A stretch of DNA of 49,985 nt from a bacterium HR17. GTDB lineage: Bacteria; Armatimonadota; Fervidibacteria; Fervidibacterales; Fervidibacteraceae. Positions 32,201 to 38,697 of this stretch are shown here, one piece after another (the stretch's first letter is position 1; the number at the start of each line of letters is the position of its first letter). Position numbers and translations under genes: made by a program. The stretch lies in the NCBI GenBank assembly GCA_002898575.1, contig BEHT01000027.1:1-49985 (forward strand), read 5' to 3'. Under the pieces are notes generated by a model. That model saw only the letters and a list, made by a program, of their open reading frames with translations. It searched no databases and was not told the DNA's origin.

Positions 32201-34222
32201 AACTCGCTGTTCGCCCGGAAACCGTTGAGGTTCTTTTTCGCCAGGGATGTGCACTTCAGCGAACTGCAGCCGAACCTCAATGACCTTCATCCCGCCAACG
32301 ATGTCGGCAGGCAACCGCACTTCGTAAACATGCCAACCAGGTTCAATCGTCACTTCGCCGACATTTTGCTCATTCACGAACACAGTCACACGGTTTTGCC
32401 AGATAGCGCTACCGTGCCAGCGTAAGAGCAAGTCATTGTTGGGCAGTGCGGGAAGCAAAAGAACCGTCGTGTTACCAGTTGCTGGTGTCCAACGCACTGT
32501 TGCCTTGCTGCCAGCACCGAAAGCGCCTTCAGGCAACTTGCCCCAATCTTCGCGACCGCTGAAACCTTGAATCAAAACAACTTCGTCACCTGGTGAACCA
32601 ATGTCTGCGAAGAAGTTGAAGAAGCGGGACAGATAACGCTGGATAAGAGATGCAGTTGTCTTTTTCTGTGTTCCTTGCCCTGTGTCCTTTATTCCACCTT
32701 GCGAAGTGATGAGCGTTCGTCCGCCAAGTCGCAACCATTCGTTCAACACTTGGTCAATCCGTTCGTTTTTTGCGTTGAACCCGAAACCGACACCGCCAGC
32801 AGGCGCAATGAGAACGCGAAAGCGCTTCAGGTTCTCCAGCGTCGCTTCACTTTGCAGCACTATGTCAAAAGGAGCATTGACAACCCGCAGCCCTTGCACA
32901 GCGTTGTAAAGGTCATTTGCGTCACCGCCACCGTGCTCAAAAATCCAATCGTTAACGAGCAGACCTATTTCCTCGTCCCTCGCCCCTCGTCCCCCGTCCC
33001 GATAGGTCAGTTGCCAGATTGTGCTGTAGAGCAAGTTGGTTTCACAGAAACGCTTTCCACCTTCCATGCTCGGTTCAAGGTTTGAACCTTCCCACCACTC
33101 GTTCCAACTCAAGTGCAAAACGCCGTCAACAGACCGCATCAAGTTGCCGACCCAAAATCGGTCAAAATGGTGAGGTTCAGGTGGATAAGCAGTGCCGGGC
33201 ACCCGAATGTTCCAGTCAAAGTAACGATGCTTGAGGTGGTCAAAGAAAACAGCCCCGCACTTTTTAGCAACCGCTGCTTGCAAAAATCGTTCGGCATCTT
33301 GTTCGTGAGGTTGACCGAAGATGCCTGCATATGAATGCGGTCCGCCGAAAGTGCGGGCAAATTTTTCAAAACCGAACCCACGAAAAGGAGCGTAACCGAC
33401 ATCAAAAGAGACCCCCAAACCCGGCGAACCCAACTCTTGCCGAACAAGTTGTTCCAACTTCGCCCAATCTTGTTGCCAACGCTCATACTGGTAGGCGATG
33501 CTCATCGCCCTTTGAAACCCGACGGCTTGGAAATTCATGCGGATTTCGGAAAAGTCGCGGAAGTTCGTGCCCCATTCGGCGTTGAGTTTTTCAATGCTGC
33601 CGTAGCGCTGTTTCAGCCAACTCTGGAAGCCTTCGTGGTCAACTGTCAATTCGGGAGCGCCGTTGCGAGCGTAAACCATCTGGAACGGTTTGCCGAACAG
33701 CCAAGTCCACGCAGGCGAACGGGAATAATCACGAAGCCAAAGGTAAGTGTCGCGGTGTTCGCTGATATTGCGCCAAAAGTCGCGCATCGCAAAATTTGTG
33801 CCATCTTGGTAGTAGCCGATGAAAATTGGGTAGCCAAGTGCCCGAACTTTTTCGGCAGCCTTCAAAACTGTTGTCTCGCGGGGTTCGTTGTTCTCACCGC
33901 GCCAATCATGTCCCCAGTAGTCAAGGAAAAAGTGTGTCAAGCCCCAATCGGCAGCGAGCAAAAGTGAGCGGAAGTTGTCGCGAACTTTTCGGCTGTCATA
34001 GTAGCCGTAAAGGGGCGTGTTGTGGACAGCACCGAGCCAATTACCCCACTCTTCATCCTCGTCCCACTCATACCAGTAAAAGAACACAGCGCCGACGATA
34101 GGGGTGTCAAGGTGCTGCGCCCCAACGCTCCTGCAAACACTACTAACCACCACGATCACCGCCAAAGTCCATCGCATCATTACCACGAGTAGTTCAAAAG
34201 CGTAAAGGTGTAACGCACGCAT
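29285..34222 (-). CDS. Giant secreted multidomain glycosidase-like protein (1645 aa)
   Basis: Domains in order: signal peptide (to about residue 35); TIM-barrel-like domain (about 40-400) with FFYWYEWDEDEEWGNW, THFFLDYWGHDW, YGSIEKLNAEWGTNF and LSWNEWWEGSNLEPS, resembling GH99/GH42-type enzymes; a Rossmann-like trimerisation/amidotransferase-type domain (about 418-510); a jelly-roll domain (about 545-690); beta-rich linkers; a second copy of that jelly-roll (about 1195-1345); and a C-terminal beta-sandwich like that ending GH38 alpha-mannosidases (about 1365-1640). The jelly-roll copies share GDE.VL..GFS.RE.W, ..HG.A.WQNRV.VFV and HIP.EK. Probably degrades an extracellular polysaccharide; the catalytic acids are not assigned. 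ATG 34222 has AGGAAAGGTG upstream. Six GGGACGAGGG-type insertions interrupt the frame without breaking it. Confidence 0.87.
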   Translation of the reverse strand: MRALHLYAFELLVVMMRWTLAVIVVVSSVCRSVGAQHLDTPIVGAVFFYWYEWDEDEEWGNWLGAVHNTPLYGYYDSRKVRDNFRSLLLAADWGLTHFFLDYWGHDWRGENNEPRETTVLKAAEKVRALGYPIFIGYYQDGTNFAMRDFWRNISEHRDTYLWLRDYSRSPAWTWLFGKPFQMVYARNGAPELTVDHEGFQSWLKQRYGSIEKLNAEWGTNFRDFSEIRMNFQAVGFQRAMSIAYQYERWQQDWAKLEQLVRQELGSPGLGVSFDVGYAPFRGFGFEKFARTFGGPHSYAGIFGQPHEQDAERFLQAAVAKKCGAVFFDHLKHRYFDWNIRVPGTAYPPEPHHFDRFWVGNLMRSVDGVLHLSWNEWWEGSNLEPSMEGGKRFCETNLLYSTIWQLTYRDGGRGARDEEIGLLVNDWIFEHGGGDANDLYNAVQGLRVVNAPFDIVLQSEATLENLKRFRVLIAPAGGVGFGFNAKNERIDQVLNEWLRLGGRTLITSQGGIKDTGQGTQKKTTASLIQRYLSRFFNFFADIGSPGDEVVLIQGFSGREDWGKLPEGAFGAGSKATVRWTPATGNTTVLLLPALPNNDLLLRWHGSAIWQNRVTVFVNEQNVGEVTIEPGWHVYEVRLPADIVGGMKVIEVRLQFAEVHIPGEKEPQRFPGEQRVCNLALDWVQICTPNVPVGGRKSVKWQPMEAAEFVGEMQKNPYTKQFRAPLQLRRVRLLDGKVLSVYADGIFRDLLITLNSSLVSRPASLLFVNGIFTDDPRWWAAILEQVAKVKCGKFACLDKGSLPDHPDLMSAVLTAGTTKFLLLENRTGQPRKLRLTVPEELSSKDGKLVRGLAVSEIVVLSRDGNRFVVHSSSRVPFVNSVQHYAVYQVVYAPVRLSLPKWVVFPGQQTTLPIRVSNLMDEPITITLQIDSVIASIKGKPVTVRLQPKEQRQIALPVEVKPFADWGTKTVFVKGAWDAGRGTRKTAYWLRPLIVGRNANVRCLTTSVTSHTPTIMIVNAPTTPFGDMTWWHPALDVPGETAKDVEVVLRAEANAYLPEELRLRIGDLKDGERRQIRLPLPFASSLVFHPASLIIRWRDSSGVHERSQPLSVTLLPEQLPKTHPNQVATIVVADAEAAQGLPMSVDLPKSVKGETFIVRLPDGTPLPTHVEKLKGSAGASHSQRLHFVVPPSKALLQVDIGTEGDEKVLVRGFSRREIWANNVTIRWLPGEGRETVLRLTMPAATAPSYRLKLHGQAFWQNRVSVFVDNQKLDELDIKSGWQTLTVMLPANLWERRKDVEVRLVFHHAHIPAEKLQGSTDKRVCNFALNSLILEPSFDGQPLLLALCRANKPQTSSIAVKVKDGSVQVDNGVIELEWSEGAGGTLTKFRSKVTGRDYAAQSFGTGIGTFGLFDPQNPATTTDRFIVDNFIWQRNGAAKVRVVEHNPVWVTVEVTGQGFKATQRYRIFSGLPLVELSSAVEPRPTTLVPRPDELVALEARFNARWWTKSFPNFVGLGDKPPEVYGQHVVHFGWRMGDWLPPVLCLFNPNDLTESLSLLIVENETVRQVPNSSKNANGGVNWVRQGFWGEQRGKPATERRYATMELIAKPPKPIRLRLWIRLHEGHHREAQRQRQKLFLPPNMSISACSD
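29761..33003. repeat. Six dispersed GGGACGAGGG-type repeats inside the giant gene
   Basis: Purine-rich repeats of about 23-34 bases built from GGGACG(C/A)GGGACGAGGGA lie at 29761-29791, 30954-30983, 31601-31623 and 31935-31963 (plus strand reads GGGAC) and at 31281-31310 and 32970-33003 (plus strand reads GTCCC). Each sits in the coding frame. Those whose plus strand is purine-rich encode V/P/R/S-rich loops (VEPRPTTLVPRPDE; NSSLVSRPASLLF). The reverse ones encode R/D/G-rich loops (RDGGRGARDEE; GAWDAGRGTRKTA). I saw no further copies elsewhere in the window. Confidence 0.75.
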
Positions 34223-34247
34223 CGTTCACCTTTCCTCTTGGGTCGAT

Positions 34248-34433
34248 TTAACGCCCCTGCTGTTGGGAAGGTTGAGGGGCTCCTTTGCCGAACCACGATG
34301 GCGGGTGAGTCGGCAGCACCTGGTGCTGCCGCGCCTGTTCCTGGCGCTGGCGCACAAAAATGAAACCAATGGCGACGAGAATAATTACGACAGTAGCGAT
34401 CGCGAGCCACCATCGTCGTTGCTCACTTGTCAT
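34248..34433 (-). CDS. Small single-pass membrane protein (61 aa)
   Basis: The start at 34433 is preceded by GGAGGG. The product has a short polar N-terminus (MTSEQRRWW), one transmembrane helix (LAIATVVIILVAIGFIFV), a basic stop-transfer RQRQ, and a Gln/Pro-rich tail (PTHPPSWFGKGAPQPSQQQG). No known family. It has the same plan and position as the 70-residue protein at 35350-35562: each follows a prepilin gene. It lies 25 bases before the giant secreted protein gene. The tail is probably exposed on one side of the membrane and could help pilin assembly or export; that is inference from context. Confidence 0.72.
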   Translation of the reverse strand: MTSEQRRWWLAIATVVIILVAIGFIFVRQRQEQARQHQVLPTHPPSWFGKGAPQPSQQQGR

Positions 34434-34477
34434 GGCGTATCCCTCCGTATTCCCCATGAGGCTTAACGATCAAGCGT

Positions 34478-35257
34478 TCAATCTACATCCCAGCCGCTCC
34501 CGGGGTGCCAATCGTTTCTACGATCGTCGCGTACATACCAATGTGGGTCAAGGTTCGGGCAGGGGTAAGGCTCCACTTCCCAAACCCGCAGGCGGACAAA
34601 TCGATGCAAGCCACCTCGCACCAACTTGGTATGTCCATCTGCGTAACCACCGTGCCAGACCATTTCGTTAAAGACCCCAGGGTTATTGGTGCACGCCCAG
34701 AATCCAATGGGTGTCTTAGCGTGGATGGGGCTGTTTTCGTAATAGACGAAAGTTTGAGAAGGCTTATCAATTTGGGGCAACCCTACACCGCAACGGGCAG
34801 CGACTCCCAACGCCAGTTTCATGTCGTAAGAAATCCCGTCCCAACCTGCTGGCGGCCAAGGAGTGTAGCATTGTTGGTAAATCCAACCACCCCATTTCCA
34901 AAAACCCTTCGGGTAAGAGGGGCAAAGGAACGATTGGGTGTTGCGTATATAAGGTTGAATGAGGAAGGCGTGACGGAAAAACGCCATTTCCGTATCGTTA
35001 CCACACCGCCCCGGTGGGTCAATTGTGCCGAAAGGATCGTGCGCACATTGATTGCTCCATGCAGGGAATCGTTCGTCGTAGTCCTGTACATACTGCGCCA
35101 TGCCCAAATTAATCTGGCGAATGTTGCTTAAACAACTCGTCATGCGTGCCTTTTCGCGAGCCTGGCTGAACACAGGGAACAGGATGGCTGCCAAGATCGC
35201 GATAATCGCGATCACCACCAGCAACTCAATGAGCGTAAAGGCATAACGCCGCAACAT
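34478..35257 (-). CDS. DUF1559-type prepilin-like protein (copy 2)
   Basis: A 259-residue type IV pilin/pseudopilin-like protein. It has a short basic leader MLRRYA, a prepilin peptidase site before F ([20 protein letters not shown] with the essential Glu at +5), a hydrophobic N-terminal helix, then [12 protein letters not shown] and [22 protein letters not shown]. This N-terminus and the C-terminal [16 protein letters not shown]-like end are typical of the DUF1559 family. It would be processed by a prepilin peptidase and assembled in or exported through a type II secretion/type IV pilus-like machine; none of those machine genes is in this window. The first 100 bases are nearly identical to copy 1 at 36490. 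Confidence 0.93.
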   Translation of the reverse strand: MLRRYAFTLIELLVVIAIIAILAAILFPVFSQAREKARMTSCLSNIRQINLGMAQYVQDYDERFPAWSNQCAHDPFGTIDPPGRCGNDTEMAFFRHAFLIQPYIRNTQSFLCPSYPKGFWKWGGWIYQQCYTPWPPAGWDGISYDMKLALGVAARCGVGLPQIDKPSQTFVYYENSPIHAKTPIGFWACTNNPGVFNEMVWHGGYADGHTKLVRGGLHRFVRLRVWEVEPYPCPNLDPHWYVRDDRRNDWHPGSGWDVD

Positions 35258-35314
35258 AATACGCCTCGAGCGATTGTTACGAAGGCACGCTCAAACGCAC
35301 AGCAGTGCGGCAAC

Positions 35315-35362
35315 GCCGGGGCGCTGCCTTTTCAAGAGTAGTTTGGCAGTTAACGCCCCGGC
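35315..35362 (-). promoter_or_regulatory. Long stem-loop containing the stop codon of the 70-aa membrane protein gene
   Basis: GCCGGGGCG plus CTGCC (35315-35328) pair with GGCAG (35345-35349) and CGCCCCGGC (35354-35362), giving 14 bp with a TTAA bulge that contains the TAA stop of the upstream gene. It lies between that gene and prepilin copy 2. Without a T tract it is more likely an RNA-processing or pausing element than a terminator. Confidence 0.5.
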
Positions 35363-35562
35363 GCAGCCGGAGACGGCGCACCAGGTTGCATCGGCGGCAT
35401 GTTTGGACGCGCCGTGAACGCAGGGTTAGGAGGGTTCTTGATTTGCTCTTCTGGCACTGTCGGCGGTTGCCGCCGCTGCAAGTAGACAAACACTCCAACG
35501 ACAACAAGCACCACAGCCGCAATCACCAACGCTGCCAACCAAGTTGGTATCTCACGCTGCAT
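35350..35562 (-). CDS. Small single-pass membrane protein (70 aa)
   Basis: An AGGGGAGGAAAAGG site precedes the ATG. The product has a short N-terminus (MQREIPTW), one transmembrane helix (LAALVIAAVVLVVVGVFVYL), basic QRRQ, and a Pro/Ala/Met-rich tail (NPAFTARPNMPPMQPGAPSP). Family unknown. It lies 55 bases after prepilin copy 1 and mirrors the 61-residue protein that follows prepilin copy 2. The tails differ in sequence but both are Pro/Gln-rich and probably disordered. Cotranscription with the prepilins is likely from spacing. Confidence 0.75.
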   Translation of the reverse strand: MQREIPTWLAALVIAAVVLVVVGVFVYLQRRQPPTVPEEQIKNPPNPAFTARPNMPPMQPGAPSPAAPGR

Positions 35563-35617
35563 CCTTTTCCTCCCCTTTGCTGAAGGTCAAAGGCAGCGAT
35601 GCCTCCGATTATTTCAC

Positions 35618-36490
35618 TCATTGCCACCGAAAGCGCGACAGTTGATCCAGTCCTGTCAAGCGATAACCCTGTGCCCAGATAGTGCGGTGCTGGATGAATT
35701 TAGTGTGTCCGTCCACAAAAGAAAGGATAGACCCTAAATGATGGCGTGTGTTGTTGTCCGTGCGTCGGGCTGTGTCACAAAAGGCAGCACAAGTGTTAGA
35801 CCAGATAATACGCGGCGCCACCAACTCGTCTGGATAACCCCCGCCTGAAAGGACTACTTGTTCAGGCACAGCATCTTTGTGCGCAGAGTCAGCGAACAGC
35901 AAGATGTCTGCGGGTCGTTGGATCTTGGCGATGCTGCCGGCGTTTCCTGCGTGAGCGGCAATTAGTTGATTGTAGCCGTAGGAGAAGCGAATTTGGTCAA
36001 ACATTGGGTGCCATATCCATCCCCAAGCGACAGGTAAAGGTGTGGGTGAAATGAACTGGAAGGCAGTCCTGCATCCTCCTCGGCAACCATCCCCTGAGTT
36101 GATAACGGCTGTCCCACCGCTTGGGTCCGAGAAAATCTGCACATTCCGCATGTAAGGCTGGATGCGGTGTGCCCAGCGCTGGAAAGGATCGCAGGCAGGG
36201 GAGACAGTAGTTGGGTCGGCAGTGAAGACATCGCCACCTGCATAGCGCACTCCAGCACAACTGGACACTCCTGCCCAAAGTTCAAAGGGTGAGACGCGTT
36301 CGTCGTAGTCGTTGGTGTATTGCGCCATCGCCATGGCGATGTTGCGGTTGTTGCTGGTGCATTGGGCTTGTCGGGCTTTCTCGCGAGCTTGGCTGAACAC
36401 GGGGAACAGAATTGCCGCCAAGATCGCGATAATCGCGATCACCACCAGCAACTCAATGAGCGTAAAGGCATAACGCCGCAACATACGCAT
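35618..36490 (-). CDS. DUF1559-type prepilin-like protein (copy 1)
   Basis: A 290-residue relative of copy 2, with the same processed N-terminus ([20 protein letters not shown]), [38 protein letters not shown], a Cys-rich centre (Cys residues near the DGCRGGC segment) and a C-terminal [15 protein letters not shown], the usual DUF1559 ending. A GGAGGG site precedes the ATG at 36490; an ATG two codons on is an equal alternative. First gene of the minus-strand run prepilin, small membrane protein, prepilin, small membrane protein, giant glycosidase. It diverges from the SorC-type regulator upstream, which may control the run. Confidence 0.93.
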   Translation of the reverse strand: MRMLRRYAFTLIELLVVIAIIAILAAILFPVFSQAREKARQAQCTSNNRNIAMAMAQYTNDYDERVSPFELWAGVSSCAGVRYAGGDVFTADPTTVSPACDPFQRWAHRIQPYMRNVQIFSDPSGGTAVINSGDGCRGGCRTAFQFISPTPLPVAWGWIWHPMFDQIRFSYGYNQLIAAHAGNAGSIAKIQRPADILLFADSAHKDAVPEQVVLSGGGYPDELVAPRIIWSNTCAAFCDTARRTDNNTRHHLGSILSFVDGHTKFIQHRTIWAQGYRLTGLDQLSRFRWQ

Positions 36491-36656
36491 CGTTCATCCC
36501 TCCTCGCGCGATCGTTATCGTTAAAGGCGAACATCTTTCGCCGTCGGCAAAATTTAAAGTGGGGTGAGGGATGCAGCGAGGGGTAGTCGCGCTGGATTGA
36601 GCAAATTGGACGCTGCAGGCAATTTGCACTGATGCCCGTAAAGGGGCGATGGAACG

Positions 36657-38414
36657 ATGGTGCAACGGGAAACGCCGCCTGCAGTATCGGAGAAAATTGC
36701 GGGACGCTCGGCGTCTCGCTTGCCGTTGCGGGACATTTACCGCATCGTATGCTTCAAGTATCATCCCGCCCCGCGACGCAACAAAGAAGTGGTGCAGACC
36801 CTCCGTCAGTTGTCAGGATATCAGCAGCAATCGGAGTGGAGTCTTTGGAAGGCTGTAGAACGCGCCCTCAGCGATCCCCGCGCAGAAGCCTTCCTCAAAG
36901 TCAATGTCTGTGTGCCTGTCAATGAGCAATTAGGTGAACAGCTTCGCCACGCTTTAGGGCTGGATGAAGTTGTCGTCATCCCTGCCCTTGATGACCCCAT
37001 CGCCCTCAGCCATTACTTGGGTATGGCGGCGGCTCAAGTGTTTGGACCCCGTTTGCGCCCCGGGCAGGGACTGGGCTTTTCAGGTGGACGCGGTGTCGGA
37101 GCGTTAGGGCAAACGCTGCAACTTCCGTTAGATGACCGCCGTCCCTTCCGCCTTTACGCCTTGAGCCTGTTGAAGGGGCACGAGGTGTTGGGCGTTACAG
37201 CCGAAGGGATTGTGGAGGAAATTGTCGCCCGCCACCTTTGGGGCTTAAAAGGTTACCTCTCCTCCCCCGAACGCTGTCCGGTCGTCGGGCTCCTTGACCC
37301 GGCTGGGTTGTCTCCTTCCGACTTGGACTGGGCGTTCATCGGGGTCGGTGCGTTGACCCAAGGCGATGTGATCTTTGACTATGCGGGGGCGTTTGAATTT
37401 GATGTCACCTGGGCGCGTCAAGCAGGGATCGTCGCCGAGATGCTCTTTCACCCCTTCTGTGCCGACGGTTTGCCGCCGCGCCAACGCCCCCGTTGGCTGT
37501 CCAAAGTGGTCACGGTATCTCTCGCGCTGCTACGGGCGATGGTGCGGGAAGGCAAACCCGTTGTCGTGGTCGCCGGCGGTCGGGAAAAAGCCCTCGCGGT
37601 GCTATCTGTCCACCGAGCGCAACGCGCGGGTGGTCCGCTGTTCAACCGCTTGGTGACCGACGAAGCGTGCGCTAAAGAAGCGCTGCACTTGTTGGGGCAG
37701 AAGGACAGCGAAATCCTTGACAAAGCGTGGCAAAAAGTGTGCCAGTGTTTTCTCGCCGTCCACTGGCGCTTCTTGGCGAACGAACGGTGCCGCACTGTCA
37801 AAGAGGTCGCCCGCAAGTTAAGCAAAAGCCGCAACAAAGCCAGCCGCCTTTTGCACGAAGCGTTGCACGGAACGCCTCCGTTGGCAAAAGTTGAAGTCGT
37901 CCCGCCCGTTCCCGAACCCGTTTTTCGGCTGGACTTGGAGGCTGCCCTCCTGCAAGCGTTCCCTTTGCGTGAAGCCCGCGTCGTCCAGCCATGGGATGGG
38001 CAGCACAGTTACCAAGCCGTTGGCGCCGCAGCAGCCCAATTGGTCTTGGAGTGGTTGAAAAATGCCTCACATTTACGGCTCGGCTTGGGCTCGGGGCGCG
38101 TGCGAATCGTCGTGGACGCCTTGGGGTTTCCTCAGACGCTACAGCGATTAACAGCGCTGCGCCAATTGGACATCACTGTCTTAGAAAGCCTCACTTGGCC
38201 GCAGACGATCAAGGTTGGCACCCGAGGGGCTGCCATCGCGAACTCGTTGATGGTGCGGTGTTTGGGCGACCGCAGGCTGCGGGTACGGCTTTATCATGAG
38301 GGGGGAAGCGGATTTGCACCGTTTGGACGGCGCCGTCGTGGAAGTCGGTGGGATGTATCGCCCCGCCGGTTTTCTACACGACCTTTACCTAAGCCGATGG
38401 GGTATCGGTCCTGA
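36657..38414 (+). CDS. Tandem SorC-type transcriptional regulator, frame broken near its end
   Basis: The 585-codon frame encodes two SorC/DeoR-like regulator units in a row. Unit 1: N-terminal HTH-like part (about residues 22-72), then a sugar-binding domain (about 88-347) with GLGFSGGRGVGALGQTLQL, PVVVVAGGREKALAVLS and RLVTDEACAKEALHLL. Unit 2: HTH at about 376-405 (TVKEVARKLSKSRNKASRLL) followed by a second sugar-binding domain (from about 420) with LGLGSGRVRIVVDALG. At residue 548 (codons GAG GGG GGA, 38298-38306) the sequence leaves the family. The expected C-terminal part continues in the +1 frame at 38296-38697. Dropping one G of the G6 run restores one protein of about 679 residues. 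Ligand, probably a phosphorylated sugar, unknown. Divergent from the prepilin run. Confidence 0.82.
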   Translation: MVQRETPPAVSEKIAGRSASRLPLRDIYRIVCFKYHPAPRRNKEVVQTLRQLSGYQQQSEWSLWKAVERALSDPRAEAFLKVNVCVPVNEQLGEQLRHALGLDEVVVIPALDDPIALSHYLGMAAAQVFGPRLRPGQGLGFSGGRGVGALGQTLQLPLDDRRPFRLYALSLLKGHEVLGVTAEGIVEEIVARHLWGLKGYLSSPERCPVVGLLDPAGLSPSDLDWAFIGVGALTQGDVIFDYAGAFEFDVTWARQAGIVAEMLFHPFCADGLPPRQRPRWLSKVVTVSLALLRAMVREGKPVVVVAGGREKALAVLSVHRAQRAGGPLFNRLVTDEACAKEALHLLGQKDSEILDKAWQKVCQCFLAVHWRFLANERCRTVKEVARKLSKSRNKASRLLHEALHGTPPLAKVEVVPPVPEPVFRLDLEAALLQAFPLREARVVQPWDGQHSYQAVGAAAAQLVLEWLKNASHLRLGLGSGRVRIVVDALGFPQTLQRLTALRQLDITVLESLTWPQTIKVGTRGAAIANSLMVRCLGDRRLRVRLYHEGGSGFAPFGRRRRGSRWDVSPRRFSTRPLPKPMGYRS

Positions 38415-38697
38415 CAGTGCCGAACGCATCGCTGGGCAAATCCTCAACCGCCCCTTTGACGACGACGGTCATCCGCTGCCATCGGGTGATCTCAACACCT
38501 CGCCGCCTTTAGAAACCTTTCGCCAGTTAGTTGAGAAGGGTGTTCCTGTCATTGGCATCTGTGCGGCGCGGGACGAATGGACCGCCGACACGACCCGAGC
38601 GGCATTGGCAGCCATTAGGGGGCGCCTGATTAACTGCCTCGTCACTGATGCCGAGACGGCGATCAACCTGCTCGCTAAGTCAGCCCATCCCGTTTGA
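38296..38697 (+). pseudogene. C-terminal SorC sugar-binding segment in the shifted frame
   Basis: This frame holds the missing end of the second SorC domain: DLHRLDGAVVEVGGMYRPAG, SPPLETFRQLVEKGVPVIGI and CAARDEWTADTTRAALA, then the typical closing motif LINCLVTDAETAINLLA. Its ATG at 38296 overlaps the G run and has no good ribosome-binding site, so I read it as the downstream half of a frameshifted gene, not a separate gene. The 3' end overlaps the convergent DUF1501 gene by 23 bases. Confidence 0.75.

Noticed and set aside
33335-33967. Plus-strand frame of 210 codons opposite the giant glycosidase gene
   Set aside because: Antisense shadow of the TIM-barrel region; no ribosome-binding site or family pattern.
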